A stretch of 64,000 nucleotides of DNA from Nonomuraea sp. PA05 (GCF_008086045.1 NZ_VSEY01000032.1:62001-126000); one strand, 5' to 3'. Positions 52,083 to 61,110 are shown, numbered from the stretch's first letter. The notes: generated by a model from the letters alone, not told the origin. Made by a program: numbers and translations.

Positions 52083-53087
52083 TCAGGGGAGCCGGGCGGT
52101 TCTCGCCCTGTCGGTGCTGTCCCGGGCGATGAGCTGCGGGGGGACGACCAGGTGCTCGTGGCCGGACGTCCCGGCCGGATCGATCTGCTTGAGCAGCAGG
52201 CCGATGCTGAGGCGGCCGACCTCGCCGAAGTCCTGCCTGACCGTGGTCAGCGGAGGAGTGAAGTACGCCGCTTCCGGAATGTCGTCGAAGCCCACCACGC
52301 TCACCTGCCCGGGCACCTGGACGCCGCTCTCCGAGAACGCCCGCAGCAGGCCGAGCGCCATCTGGTCGTTGGCCACCAGTACCGCGGTGACGTCGGCGAC
52401 GCGGCCGGCCAGAGCTCTGCCGGCGCGGTAGCCGGACGCGGGGGTCCAGTCGCCCGTCAGCGGGTCGGGAACCGTCCGTCCGGCAGCCGACAGCGCGGCT
52501 CGCCAGCCCTCGCGCCGCCCCTCCGCCTCCAGCCAGTCGTCCGGTCCGCTGACGTGCCAGACGGTTTCGTGACCGAGGCCGAGCAGGTAGGCGGTCGCCT
52601 GCCGGGCGCCCGCGAACTGGTCCACGCTGACCACCGGCACGTGGCCTTCGTGGCGGCCTTCGACCGCCACCGCCGGCAACCCCGCGGGCAGGTCGGCGAG
52701 TGCCTCGGCCGCGGCGCGTTGCGGTGCGACCACGACGACGCCGTCCACTCCCTGGGCGGCCAGGTGGCCGATGGCTTCGTTGACGCCGGCCCTGTCGATG
52801 GTGCGCAGGCTCATGATGGTGACGAAATAGCCGGCTTCCCTGGCCGCTCGTTCGATGCCGTGGACCGTGCTGGCCGGGCCGTACAGGATGGTGTCGAAGC
52901 TGACCACGCCGAGCCTGTGCGAGCGGCGGGTGACCAGCGCCCTCGCGGTCATGTTACGGCGGTAGCCGAGAACGTCGATGGCGTGCAGGACCCGCGCCCG
53001 CGTTTCCGCGCGGACCCTGGGATGCCCGTTGAGCACCCGCGAGACGGTCTGGTGTGACACGCCGGCGAGTTCGGCGACGTCGGCCAT
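52083..53087 (-). CDS. LacI family transcriptional regulator (copy 2, different subgroup)
   Basis: A 334-residue regulator with HTH MADVAELAGVSHQTVSRVLNG and effector domain blocks ITIMSLRTIDR-like, QGVDGVVVVAP and VVGFDDIPEAAYFTPPLTTV. It is not closely related to its two LacI neighbours. The frame is open to GTG 53240, but a strong promoter (TTGACA 53268-53263, TAGCGT 53244-53239) would start RNA downstream of that codon, so a later start is needed. ATG 53087 gives the normal LacI length. A well-placed ATG at 53167 (GAGGAG upstream) is in another frame and would need a one-base shift to join. The exact N terminus is uncertain. Confidence 0.82.
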   Translation of the reverse strand: MADVAELAGVSHQTVSRVLNGHPRVRAETRARVLHAIDVLGYRRNMTARALVTRRSHRLGVVSFDTILYGPASTVHGIERAAREAGYFVTIMSLRTIDRAGVNEAIGHLAAQGVDGVVVVAPQRAAAEALADLPAGLPAVAVEGRHEGHVPVVSVDQFAGARQATAYLLGLGHETVWHVSGPDDWLEAEGRREGWRAALSAAGRTVPDPLTGDWTPASGYRAGRALAGRVADVTAVLVANDQMALGLLRAFSESGVQVPGQVSVVGFDDIPEAAYFTPPLTTVRQDFGEVGRLSIGLLLKQIDPAGTSGHEHLVVPPQLIARDSTDRARTARLP

Positions 53088-53238
53088 GACCGGTGAACGG
53101 CGCTCGGCGGGTGGCCCCCATTCTTTCCCCTCCGGCGGCGGGTCGTGGGCTGGGGGAGCGGCTTCATACGTGGGGAACTCCTCGGCGTCACGCGTTGTCA
53201 GCGTTGACTTCGCGAGTGCGGTTCGCGGCCTGGGCGAC

Positions 53239-53298
53239 ACGCTAGGTCGCCGCGCCGAAAGCTGTCAAGGATAGTTTTCGGCCGAAGTTAATTAACTT
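53239..53298 (-). promoter_or_regulatory. Promoter of LacI copy 2 with palindromic site
   Basis: Leftward: -35 TTGACA (53268-53263), 18-base spacer, -10 TAGCGT (53244-53239). Just upstream lies AAGTTAATTAACTT (53285-53298), a perfect 14-bp palindrome flanked by CGAA-type bases. Its right half, AATTAACTTTCG (53290-53301), recurs as AATTAACTATCG at 54448-54459 in the sugar-importer promoter. Confidence 0.6.
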
Positions 53299-53301
53299 TC
53301 G

Positions 53302-54345
53302 TCAGCCGATCGGCCGTGCGGTGCTCTCCCTGATGATCAGTTCTGTGCCTAGTTCCACGCGATGCTGCGTCAGCAGCTCGCCTCGCGCGAGCTTGAGCAG
53401 CATCTCGGTGGCCGTGGCGGCCATCTCGGCGAGTGGCTGACGGATGGTGGTCAGCGGCGGGTTCATCCAGCGGGCCGCGGGCAGGTCGTCGAAGCCCACC
53501 ACGCTCACGTCGTCGGGGATGCGCAGGCCGAGCAGGTGGGCGGCGCGATAGACGCCGCAGGCCTGGCCGTCGTTGCAGGTGAAGATGGCGGTGGGCGGTT
53601 CGGGTAGCCGCAGCATGCGCTCGGCCTCGGCGAGGCCGCCCTCGACGAGGAAGTCTCCCCGGCCGATCAGCTCCGGGTCGGCGGGGACGCCGGCCATGTC
53701 GAGTGCGGTGCGGAAGGCGTCCAGCCGTGCCCGGCTGGGGAGGGCGTGGCCGGGCCCGGCGATGGCGGCGATGCGCCGGTGCCCGAGGTCGAGCAGGTGG
53801 CGGGTCGCCAGCAGCCCGCCGTTCCAGTTGCTCGCGCCCACCGAAGGAACCTGGGGTGCGGGATCGCCCCTGGGGTCGAGCAGGACGAGCGGGATGCCGC
53901 GGGTGGCGAGCTGCTCGCGCTGAGCCTCGGTCAGGCTGGAGAACACCGAGATCACACCGGTGGGACGGCGGCTCAGCACGCCCTCGATCCAGCCCTTGCC
54001 CGGAGTGTCGCGGCGGTGCAGCTGCGAGAGCACCACGGCCAGCCGGTGCTTACGCGTCACCCGCTCGACCCCTCTGGCGATCTCGGTGGGGTACTCGCCT
54101 TCCAGCGCGTGGAAGACCAGCTCCACCAGGGGCGTGGCGGTCGTGCGGCGCCGTTGCGGCCGGTAGCCGTGCTCACGGATGAGCCGCTCGACGAGGGCCC
54201 GGGTCTCGGGCCCGACCTCGGCGCGGCCGTTGACGACCTTCGACACGGTGGCGATGGAGACGTGGGCCAGCTCAGCGAGCTGCGCGATGGTCAACGGCGG
54301 GGATGGGGCGGCGCCGTCGTCGGACGGGCCAGCGGCCGTGCTCAT
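53302..54345 (-). CDS. LacI family transcriptional regulator (copy 3)
   Basis: A 347-residue LacI regulator nearly parallel to copy 1: HTH LTIAQLAELAHVSIATVSKVVNG, and shared blocks such as NWNGGL-ATRHLL-LGHRRIA and PPLTTIRQPL. Its N terminus is about 10 residues longer. It is divergent from the sugar-importer genes and is their likely local repressor. The effector is expected to be the imported oligosaccharide. Confidence 0.9.
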   Translation of the reverse strand: MSTAAGPSDDGAAPSPPLTIAQLAELAHVSIATVSKVVNGRAEVGPETRALVERLIREHGYRPQRRRTTATPLVELVFHALEGEYPTEIARGVERVTRKHRLAVVLSQLHRRDTPGKGWIEGVLSRRPTGVISVFSSLTEAQREQLATRGIPLVLLDPRGDPAPQVPSVGASNWNGGLLATRHLLDLGHRRIAAIAGPGHALPSRARLDAFRTALDMAGVPADPELIGRGDFLVEGGLAEAERMLRLPEPPTAIFTCNDGQACGVYRAAHLLGLRIPDDVSVVGFDDLPAARWMNPPLTTIRQPLAEMAATATEMLLKLARGELLTQHRVELGTELIIRESTARPIG

Positions 54346-54412
54346 GCCGGGATTCTAGCGACCGGTTTCGGTGCTTCAGCGCTCACGTTTCGGCGTTCTT
54401 GCGAGCAGGTTC

Positions 54413-54479
54413 TTGACGAGTTTCCGACACCGCACGTATGGTCCCCGAATTAACTATCGTGATTGCTTCCGAAAGTTTC
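54413..54479 (+). promoter_or_regulatory. Promoter of the sugar-importer operon with LacI-type sites
   Basis: -35 TTGACG (54413-54418), 18-base spacer, -10 TATGGT (54437-54442). Downstream of the expected start lie AATTAACTATCG (54448-54459), shared with the LacI copy 2 promoter, and GAAAGTTTC (54471-54479), a palindrome with CC before it. GAAAGTTTC also occurs before the GH95 gene. Repressor binding there would block the start of transcription. Confidence 0.62.
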
Positions 54480-54542
54480 AGAGTAGCGACAGTCTCATGC
54501 ACCCCCCGTCCATGGGCCGTACGGCTCAGGAAGAGATGACCT

Positions 54543-55814
54543 GTGAAGCTCCGTACCGCCACCCCGATCGTGCTCGCCGCAGCGCTCGTCCTGACCACCG
54601 CCGCCTGCGGTGGTGGCGGCGCGACGCAACCCTCAGGCGACGGCAAGTCGTTTGAGTTCTGGTCGTTCAGCGGCATCAACCAGAAGCGGTCCGTCGAGGA
54701 CTACAAGAAGATCAATCCAGGCGTGCAGGTGAAGCTCACCGAAGTGGGCACCTCCACGGAGACCGCGCAGGCGCTGACCACGGCGCTGGCCGGCGGCAAG
54801 GTGCCCGACCTGGTGCTCATCCAGGGCGACGACCTGCCGAAGTTCGTCCAGCAGCCGCAGAACTTCCAGGACCTGCGGCAGTACGGCGCCGACAAGATCA
54901 AGGGTGACTACCTCGACTGGGTGATCAGCCAGCCCACGGCCAAGACGGGCGAGATCATCGGTATTCCCACCGACGTCGGTGGGATGGCGGTGGCCTACAG
55001 GACCGACCTGTTCAAGGAGGCAGGGCTGCCCACCGACCGCGACGAGGTGAGCAAGCTCTGGCCGACCTGGGACGCCTTCATCGAGACCGGCAAGAAGTAC
55101 ACCGCCGCCACCGGCAAGGCGTTCGTCGACAACGCCGGCACCAGCGTCTTCTACCAGGCCGTCAACCAGGGCCCGGAGAAGTACCACGACCCTTCGGGCA
55201 ACGTCGTGTACGCCACCAGCCCGCAGGTCAAGACGGCGTTCGACCTGGGCATCAAGGCGGCGCAGGCCGGCATCACCGCGAAGCAGAGCTCCTTCGAGGA
55301 CGGGTGGAGCGCCGCGATGGGCAAGGGCGACTACGCCGTCATCTCCGCGCCGTCGTGGCTGCTCGGCCAGATCCGCGACAACGCCCCCGGGACCAAGGGC
55401 AAGTGGGACATCGCCAAGATCCCCGGCGGCGCCGGCAACTGGGGAGGCAGCTACCTGGCCATTCCCAAGGGCGCCGCCAACCCGAAGGCGGCCTGGGACT
55501 ACATCTCCAAGATGCAGTCGCCCGAGGGCCAGCTCCAGCACTTCGTCGACGTCGGCGCGCTGCCCACCACCCCGTCCGTGTACCAGGACCCGAAGCTCCT
55601 CGGTATGAAGGACCCGTTCTTCTCCGACGCGCCCATCGGGAAGATCTACACCGACTCGCTGCTCGGGCTCAAGCCCTTCCTCATCGGGCCGGAGAGCGCG
55701 GCCATCGGCCAGGAGCTCCTGAACGCGATCACCAACGTCGAGCAGGGCAAGGGCGACCCGGCCACGGCCTGGGACACGGCGCTGGCCAACATCAAGACCG
55801 CGATCGGCAAGTGA
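54543..55814 (+). CDS. ABC importer, sugar-binding lipoprotein (family 1)
   Basis: A 423-residue extracellular sugar-binding lipoprotein. Lipobox LTTAAC (Cys 22) is followed by a glycine-rich linker. The mature part has family-1 pattern: FEFWSFSGINQKRSVEDYKK, ALAGGKVPDLVLIQGDDL, GIPTDVGGMAVAYRTDLFKEAGLP and WGGSYLAIPKGAANPKAAWDY. It captures oligosaccharides for the two following permeases. GTG 54543 lies after AGGAAGAGATG-like sequence. In this setting, xylo- or arabino-oligosaccharides are the likely ligand. No ATPase gene is present, as usual for Actinomycetes, where a shared MsiK-type ATPase serves many such importers. Confidence 0.92.
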   Translation: MKLRTATPIVLAAALVLTTAACGGGGATQPSGDGKSFEFWSFSGINQKRSVEDYKKINPGVQVKLTEVGTSTETAQALTTALAGGKVPDLVLIQGDDLPKFVQQPQNFQDLRQYGADKIKGDYLDWVISQPTAKTGEIIGIPTDVGGMAVAYRTDLFKEAGLPTDRDEVSKLWPTWDAFIETGKKYTAATGKAFVDNAGTSVFYQAVNQGPEKYHDPSGNVVYATSPQVKTAFDLGIKAAQAGITAKQSSFEDGWSAAMGKGDYAVISAPSWLLGQIRDNAPGTKGKWDIAKIPGGAGNWGGSYLAIPKGAANPKAAWDYISKMQSPEGQLQHFVDVGALPTTPSVYQDPKLLGMKDPFFSDAPIGKIYTDSLLGLKPFLIGPESAAIGQELLNAITNVEQGKGDPATAWDTALANIKTAIGK

Positions 55815-55815
55815 C

Positions 55816-56760
55816 ATGACCACGACGCTCAGCCCGCCCCGGGTCATGCCCGAGACCGAGGGGCGGGTGCGGCAGAGCCTGGCCGAGCGGGTGGCCCCGT
55901 ACGCCTACATCGCCCCGTTCTTCCTCCTGTTCGCGGTCTTCGGGCTGTTCCCGCTGCTGTTCACCTTCTACATCGCGCTGTTCGACTGGAACCCGATCGG
56001 CGAGCACGTCTTCATCGGCTTCGACAACTTCAGCCGGCTGCTCGCCGACCCCCGGTTCTGGAACGCCGCCTGGAACACGATCAGCATCTGGTTGCTGTCC
56101 ACCGTGCCGCAGCTCCTGGTGGCGCTGGTGCTCGCGCACCTGCTCAACCACGCCAGGCTGCGGCTGGCCGTCTTCTTCCGCATGTCGATGCTGGTGCCGT
56201 ACATCACCTCGGTGGCGGCCACCACGATCGTCTTCGCCCAGATGTTCGACCGCGACTACGGCCTGCTCAACTGGCTGCTCGGGCTCGCCGGTGTGGGGCC
56301 GATCGACTTCCTGCAGTCGGTGTGGGGGAGCCACGCCATGATCGCCGTGATGGTGACCTGGCGCTGGTTCGGCTACACCACGCTGCTCTACCTGGCCTCG
56401 CTGCAGGCCGTGCCCCGGACGATCTACGAGGCCGCCGCGGTGGACGGCGCCGGCGCCTGGAAGCAGTTCCGGCACATCTCCGTCCCGTCGCTGCGCCCGG
56501 TCATCGTGTTCACCATCGTCACCTCCACCATCGGCGGGCTGCAGATCTTCACCGAGCCGCTGCTCGCCTCCCGCTCCGCGCCGCTGACCTGCGGTCCGGT
56601 ACGGCAGTGCCAGACGCTCACGCTCTTCCTGTACGAGCAGGGCTTCGGCCAGTTCCAGTTCGGCTACGGCGCGGCCATCGGCGTGGCCCTGTTCGTGCTG
56701 ATCATCGCCGTCGCGGCGCTCAACTACGTCCTGTCCGCCCGTATCCGCCCGGAGCGATGA
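55816..56760 (+). CDS. ABC sugar importer permease (MalF type)
   Basis: A 314-residue permease with six helices. The family hallmark is the cytoplasmic EAA loop IYEAAAVDGAGAWKQFRHISVPSLRP. The N-terminal helix lies at about 35-57 (YIAPFFLLFAVFGLFPLLFTFYIALF). It is one base after the binding-protein stop, and its stop overlaps the start of the second permease. Confidence 0.92.
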   Translation: MTTTLSPPRVMPETEGRVRQSLAERVAPYAYIAPFFLLFAVFGLFPLLFTFYIALFDWNPIGEHVFIGFDNFSRLLADPRFWNAAWNTISIWLLSTVPQLLVALVLAHLLNHARLRLAVFFRMSMLVPYITSVAATTIVFAQMFDRDYGLLNWLLGLAGVGPIDFLQSVWGSHAMIAVMVTWRWFGYTTLLYLASLQAVPRTIYEAAAVDGAGAWKQFRHISVPSLRPVIVFTIVTSTIGGLQIFTEPLLASRSAPLTCGPVRQCQTLTLFLYEQGFGQFQFGYGAAIGVALFVLIIAVAALNYVLSARIRPER

Positions 56761-57587
56761 TGAAGAAGGCCGACCGGGTCCGCTGGTGGACCTATCTGCT
56801 GCTCGCGGCGGCCACGCTGGCCTGCGCGTTCCCGCTGTACTGGATGTTCGTGGTGGCCACGACGGACACGGCGACCGCCACCAGGCTGCCGCCGGAGATC
56901 GTGCCAGGGGGGAACTTCTTCCACCTGGCCGGGCTCGTGTTCTCGACCGTGCCGTTCGTGCGCTCGATCCTCAACAGCCTCGTCGTGGCCGGCACGATCG
57001 GCGTGGGACACGCCCTGCTCTGCTCGCTGGCCGGGTTCGCCTTCGCCAAGCTGCGCTTTCGCGGGCGCAACGTGCTGTTCCTCATCGTCGTGCTGACCAT
57101 GACCGTGCCGACCCAGCTCGCCGTCATCCCGCAATACATGATCATCTCTTCGCTGGGGTGGGTGGACACGCTGCAGGCGCTCATCGTGCCGGGGCTGGCC
57201 AGCGCGTTCGGCATCTTCTGGATGCGCCAGCACCTGGCCACCACCATCAGCGACGAGATCCTCCAGGCCGCCCGCATCGACGGGGCCGGCACCTGGCAGA
57301 TCTTCTGGCGGATCGCGTTCCCGCTGGTGCGGCCGGCCGCGTTCGTGCTCGGGCTGCTCGGGTTCGTCACCGCCTGGAACGACTTCCTGTGGCCGTTCAT
57401 CGTGCTGAAGTCGCCCGAGATGTACACCGCGCAGATCGCCATCAAGGCGCTGCAGAACAGCTACACGATCGATCTCGGCCTGGCCATGTCCGGCTCGTTC
57501 CTGGCCACCCTGCCGCTGATCGTGCTGTTCGTCTTCGTCGGCAGACGCATGGTGGCCGGGATCATGGACGGCGCCTTCAAGGGCTGA
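56757..57587 (+). CDS. ABC sugar importer permease (MalG type)
   Basis: A 276-residue permease with six helices and the EAA loop ILQAARIDGAGTWQIFWRIAFPLVRP. The end, FVGRRMVAGIMDGAFKG, is the usual MalG-class terminus. Two ATG codons (56757 and 56760) are possible; the first overlaps the previous stop by 4 bases and follows GGAGCG. A strong terminator hairpin follows. Confidence 0.92.
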   Translation: MMKKADRVRWWTYLLLAAATLACAFPLYWMFVVATTDTATATRLPPEIVPGGNFFHLAGLVFSTVPFVRSILNSLVVAGTIGVGHALLCSLAGFAFAKLRFRGRNVLFLIVVLTMTVPTQLAVIPQYMIISSLGWVDTLQALIVPGLASAFGIFWMRQHLATTISDEILQAARIDGAGTWQIFWRIAFPLVRPAAFVLGLLGFVTAWNDFLWPFIVLKSPEMYTAQIAIKALQNSYTIDLGLAMSGSFLATLPLIVLFVFVGRRMVAGIMDGAFKG

Positions 57588-57596
57588 CCCCTGAGA

Positions 57597-57620
57597 GGCG
57601 GCCCGGAGATCCGGGCCGCC
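57597..57620. terminator. Bidirectional terminator hairpin
   Basis: Arms GGCGGCCCGGA (57597-57607) and TCCGGGCCGCC (57610-57620) pair perfectly over 11 bases. It lies between the converging importer and GH62 genes, so it can serve both. There is no T tract, as is normal in high-GC bacteria. Confidence 0.85.
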
Positions 57621-57622
57621 CA

Positions 57623-57661
57623 GGAGGGTCAGCGCTGGAGGGTCAGCGCTGGAGGGTCAGC
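57623..57661. repeat. 14-bp direct repeat over the GH62 stop codon
   Basis: GGAGGGTCAGCGCT occurs at 57623-57636 and 57637-57650, with 11 more matching bases at 57651-57661. It spans the last codons and stop of the GH62 gene; the amplification lengthened the region without changing the catalytic part. Confidence 0.7.
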
Positions 57662-59088
57662 AGGCCGGGACGGTAGGGCAGGAGGCCGTAGTCGCCGCCG
57701 GAGCTGGGGCTGCGGCCCTGGTAGAGCAGTTGCAGGTTGCAGGGGTCGACGGTGAACGTCTGGTCGGCGCTGGTGCGGATCAGTTCGCCGTGGCTGATGT
57801 CGTTGGTCCAGGTGGCGCCGCTGTTGGCCTTGCCCGCGAACGGGTTGCTCTCGGTGGCGGCCTGGGGGGTCCAGGAGCCGTTGAGGCTGGTGGCGGTGAA
57901 GGAGCGGAAGTAGCGGCCCTGCGCGCCGATCGCCTCGACGATCATGAGGTACTTGTTCTGGCCCTGCAGCTTGTAGACCTGGACGGCTTCGAACAGGTTG
58001 TTCGTGGTGTCGCTCATGATCACGGTGGAGGTGCTGCCGAAACTGCCGGGGAAGTTCCCGATCGGCATGCTGGCGCGGTAGATCTTGCCGTTGTCGCCGG
58101 CGAAGAACAGGTACATGTTCGTGCTGTCACCGATCACGGTCTGGTCGATCGGGCCGGTGCCGGAGCCGGAGATGCTGCCGGAGAACAGCGTCTGCGCCGC
58201 GGACCACCCGTTGGGGTTGCTCGGGTCGCTGGACGTGCGGTAGGAGAACGCGGGGCCGCCCCATTGGTAGGCGAGCACCCAGACGTTCTTCGGCGCGAAG
58301 TAGAACAGCGTGGGCGCGACGGTGGCGTTGGTCATGGTGTTCTGGCTGGCGGAGGCCATCTCCGACCAGTTGGTGAACGGGGTGAAGTTCATCGAGCCCC
58401 ACCGGGTGCCGGTGTCGTGGGTGGTGGCGTAGACGAGGTGGCGGCCGTTGTAGGGGGCGACGGTGAAGTCCTTGAGCGAGACCCAGCCCGACTTCGGCTG
58501 GGCCAGCGCGCCGGTCGAGGTCCAGCGGTAGCTCGACGGGAGGTCGCACTGGCCGGGGTTGCCGGTGCCGCCGTCCACCTTGACGAGCTGCCACTGCTGG
58601 TTGGCGCCGCCCCAGTCGTCGTACTGGACGATGTTGCCGCCGTCGGCGGTGGAGGCACCCTGCACTTCGAGGGCCTTGTTGCTGTTGCGGTTGATGAAGC
58701 GCACGTAACCGCTGTCGGAGTCGGCCAGCCGCCACTGCTGGTTGGTGCCGTTGAGGTCGGACCATTGCACGATGGAGCCGCCGTTGGCGGTGGAGAAGTT
58801 GTAGACGTCCAGGACCTTGCCGGAGTGCCGGGACTTGATGCGGTAGTAGCCGCCGCCGGAGTCAACGAACTGCCACTGCTGCTGGTTCTGGTTGTTACGG
58901 GTCCACTGGGTGATGCGGGCGCCGTCGTTGGTGGCCAGGTTGTAGACGTCCACGGCCTTGCCGCTGTTGCGGTTGACCAGGACGTACCAGGCGTTGGTGT
59001 CGACGGTGGCCGCGTCGGCGGGCTGCACGGCGATGAGCAGGCTCGCCAGTAACGTGGCCACCGTCGCCAGAATGGATCGGAGTTTCAC
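57643..59088 (-). CDS. Secreted GH62 alpha-L-arabinofuranosidase with N-terminal CBM13
   Basis: A 481-residue secreted enzyme that removes arabinose side chains from arabinoxylan. A signal peptide (1-27) leads to a ricin-type CBM13 (about 28-172) with QQWQFV, NQQWRLA and NQQWQLV repeats. The GH62 domain (about 183-481) is clear: CDLPSSYRWTSTGALAQP, GWVSLKDFTVAPYNGRHLVY, GSMNFTPFTNWSEM, APTLFYFAPKNVWVLAYQWGG and a late DISHGELIR. The GTG start has GAGGAG six bases before it and is 9 bases after the GH43 stop, so they form one operon. The CBM13 is nearly identical to that of the GH43 protein. Confidence 0.93.
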   Translation of the reverse strand: MKLRSILATVATLLASLLIAVQPADAATVDTNAWYVLVNRNSGKAVDVYNLATNDGARITQWTRNNQNQQQWQFVDSGGGYYRIKSRHSGKVLDVYNFSTANGGSIVQWSDLNGTNQQWRLADSDSGYVRFINRNSNKALEVQGASTADGGNIVQYDDWGGANQQWQLVKVDGGTGNPGQCDLPSSYRWTSTGALAQPKSGWVSLKDFTVAPYNGRHLVYATTHDTGTRWGSMNFTPFTNWSEMASASQNTMTNATVAPTLFYFAPKNVWVLAYQWGGPAFSYRTSSDPSNPNGWSAAQTLFSGSISGSGTGPIDQTVIGDSTNMYLFFAGDNGKIYRASMPIGNFPGSFGSTSTVIMSDTTNNLFEAVQVYKLQGQNKYLMIVEAIGAQGRYFRSFTATSLNGSWTPQAATESNPFAGKANSGATWTNDISHGELIRTSADQTFTVDPCNLQLLYQGRSPSSGGDYGLLPYRPGLLTLQR

Positions 59089-59097
59089 AGGGTCTCC

Positions 59098-61110
59098 TCA
59101 GGGGGTGGTGAGGTCGAAGCGGCGCACGGTGACCGCGCCGCCGAGGGACTGGGTGGCGTGGTTGAAGATGCCGAAGCGGTAGCCCATGAAGAACTGCCAG
59201 GCGTTGTTCAACGTGAAGGCCGGGCCGAGGCTCGTGAAGGTGGTGCCGTCGGTGCTGTAGGAGAAGCGGGCCTGTCTGCCGGAGCCGGGGCGGATGTCGG
59301 CGTTGACCCGCAGCCAGATCCGGCCGCCGGAGATGTTCGCGCTCGCGGCTTCGGCGCCGGTGCCGGTGGTCTGCCAGGAGCTGTTCATGGTCAGCCCGTT
59401 GGTCATGACAACCCGATTCGCGCCGTTGTCGCGTTTGACGCCGATCCAGGCCGACTGGTCGCGCAGCATCGCCAGCCCGGCGCGGTCGCCGTTGGCCATC
59501 TGGGAGTAGTCGAGCTCGATGGTCGCGGTCGAGGACGGGCCCTGGATGCGGTGGGTGAGCGTGTTGCGGGCGTTGTAGAGGTCGTTCGTCACGGTCGCGG
59601 TCTGCAGGCGCAGGCCGGTGCCGGTGGAGAAGCGGCTGGTGTCGGGGTTGTGGTTCCACTCCCAGCGGTGACCGAGGCCGGCCGAGGTGAAGGTGTCGGG
59701 GCCGGTCATGGGCGCGACGGTGCGGCTGGTCTGGATGTTCGGCTTCGGGTAGGTGGCTCCCCACGTGCCGTTGACGGTCTGCAGGACCGGCCAGTCGCCG
59801 CTCCACGTGATCGGGGCGAGGGCCGGAACGCGTCCGCCGGGGTAGGCGTCGACGAACGACATGTAGTACCAGTCGCCGTTCTGGGTCTGGACGAGGCCGC
59901 CCTGGTGGGGGACGCCGCCGCCGGAGATGGGGCCGGGCAGGTTGAGCAGGACCTGGCGCATCTCGTACGGGCCCCACGGCGAGGTGGAGCGCAGCACGTA
60001 CTGGCCGTTGGCCGGGCGGGTCAGCCAGATGTAGTAGTAGCCGTTGCGCTTGTAGAAGCGGGCGCCCTCCAGGGTGCCGACGCTGCTCGGGGTCTGGAAC
60101 ACCTGCTGGGCGCGCACCTGGCTGAGCCCGTCGGCCGACAGCTGGGCGACGCTGATGGTGCCGTTGCCGTAGGCGACGTACATGGTGTCGTCGGTGTCGA
60201 TCAGCAGGCCGGCGTCGTAGTAGCAGTTGCCGATCTGCGAGCGTTTGGTCCACGTGCCGTCCACGGCGGAGGCGGTGTAGACGTAGGTGCGGTTGAACTC
60301 GACGCAGCCGAGCCAGTAGTAGGTGCTGTTGCTGGGCCGGTAGTTCAGGGTGGAGGCCCAGATGCCCTTGACGTAGGCCCGGCCGCCGTTGAGGTCGTAG
60401 GCGTTCGAGCCGAAGTCGAGTCTCGGGACCGAGTGGCCGGCGTACTCCCAGTCGACGAGGTTGTAAGAGCGCAGGATCGGCGCGCCCGGCGAGTAGTGCA
60501 TGGTCGAGGCCGAGTAGTAGTAGGCGTCGCCGACCCGGATGATGTCGCCGTCGGCGAAGTCCTGCCAGACGACCGGGTTGGTGTAGGAGCTGCTGCCGCC
60601 GGTGACGGGGACGAGCTGCCACTGCTGGTTGGCGCCGTTCCAGTCGTCGTACTGGACGATGTTGCCGCCGTCGGCGGTGGAGGCGTTCTGCACTTCGAGG
60701 GCCTTACTGCTGTTGCGGTTGATCAGCCGGACGTGGCCGTCGGGGGAGTCGGCCAGGCGCCATTGCTGGTTGGTCCCGTTGTGGTCGGCCCACTGCACGA
60801 CGGCGGCGCCGTTGGCGGTGGAGGCGCCGGACACGTCCAGGACCTTGCCGGAGTGCCGGGACTTGACGCGGTAGTAGCCGCCGCCTGAGTCGACGAACTG
60901 CCACTGCTGCTGGTTGCCGTTGTTGCGGGTCCACTGGGTGATGCGGCCGCCGTCGCTGGTGGACAGGTTGTAGACGTCCAGGGCCTTGCCGCTGTTGCGG
61001 TTGACCAGCACGTACCACGCGTTCGGATCGACCGTCGCGGCCGACGCCTGCGGCGTCAGGAGCAGGCTCACGAGCGATAAGCACGCCAGGATCGCCAGCA
61101 CGCGCCTCAT
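59098..61110 (-). CDS. Secreted CBM13-GH43 beta-xylosidase/arabinofuranosidase
   Basis: A 670-residue secreted enzyme. A signal peptide ends near 25 (QASAATVD). The CBM13 covers about 28-170. The five-bladed GH43 domain covers about 178-465: NPVVWQDFADGDIIRVGDAYYY carries the catalytic base Asp, YYDAGLLIDTDDTMYVAYG a modulating Asp, and TLEGARFYKRNGYYYIW the acid Glu. A C-terminal concanavalin-like domain (about 480-670) is typical of beta-xylosidases. ATG 61110 has GGAGG six bases before it. The LacI-type palindrome 140 bases upstream probably controls this gene and the following GH62 gene. Confidence 0.92.
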   Translation of the reverse strand: MRRVLAILACLSLVSLLLTPQASAATVDPNAWYVLVNRNSGKALDVYNLSTSDGGRITQWTRNNGNQQQWQFVDSGGGYYRVKSRHSGKVLDVSGASTANGAAVVQWADHNGTNQQWRLADSPDGHVRLINRNSSKALEVQNASTADGGNIVQYDDWNGANQQWQLVPVTGGSSSYTNPVVWQDFADGDIIRVGDAYYYSASTMHYSPGAPILRSYNLVDWEYAGHSVPRLDFGSNAYDLNGGRAYVKGIWASTLNYRPSNSTYYWLGCVEFNRTYVYTASAVDGTWTKRSQIGNCYYDAGLLIDTDDTMYVAYGNGTISVAQLSADGLSQVRAQQVFQTPSSVGTLEGARFYKRNGYYYIWLTRPANGQYVLRSTSPWGPYEMRQVLLNLPGPISGGGVPHQGGLVQTQNGDWYYMSFVDAYPGGRVPALAPITWSGDWPVLQTVNGTWGATYPKPNIQTSRTVAPMTGPDTFTSAGLGHRWEWNHNPDTSRFSTGTGLRLQTATVTNDLYNARNTLTHRIQGPSSTATIELDYSQMANGDRAGLAMLRDQSAWIGVKRDNGANRVVMTNGLTMNSSWQTTGTGAEAASANISGGRIWLRVNADIRPGSGRQARFSYSTDGTTFTSLGPAFTLNNAWQFFMGYRFGIFNHATQSLGGAVTVRRFDLTTP

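Noticed and set aside
52949..53191. Separate small gene starting at ATG 53167 before LacI copy 2
   Set aside because: After about 20 codons it runs in the wrong frame over the clear helix-turn-helix of the regulator. It is noted only as a possible start after a frameshift.
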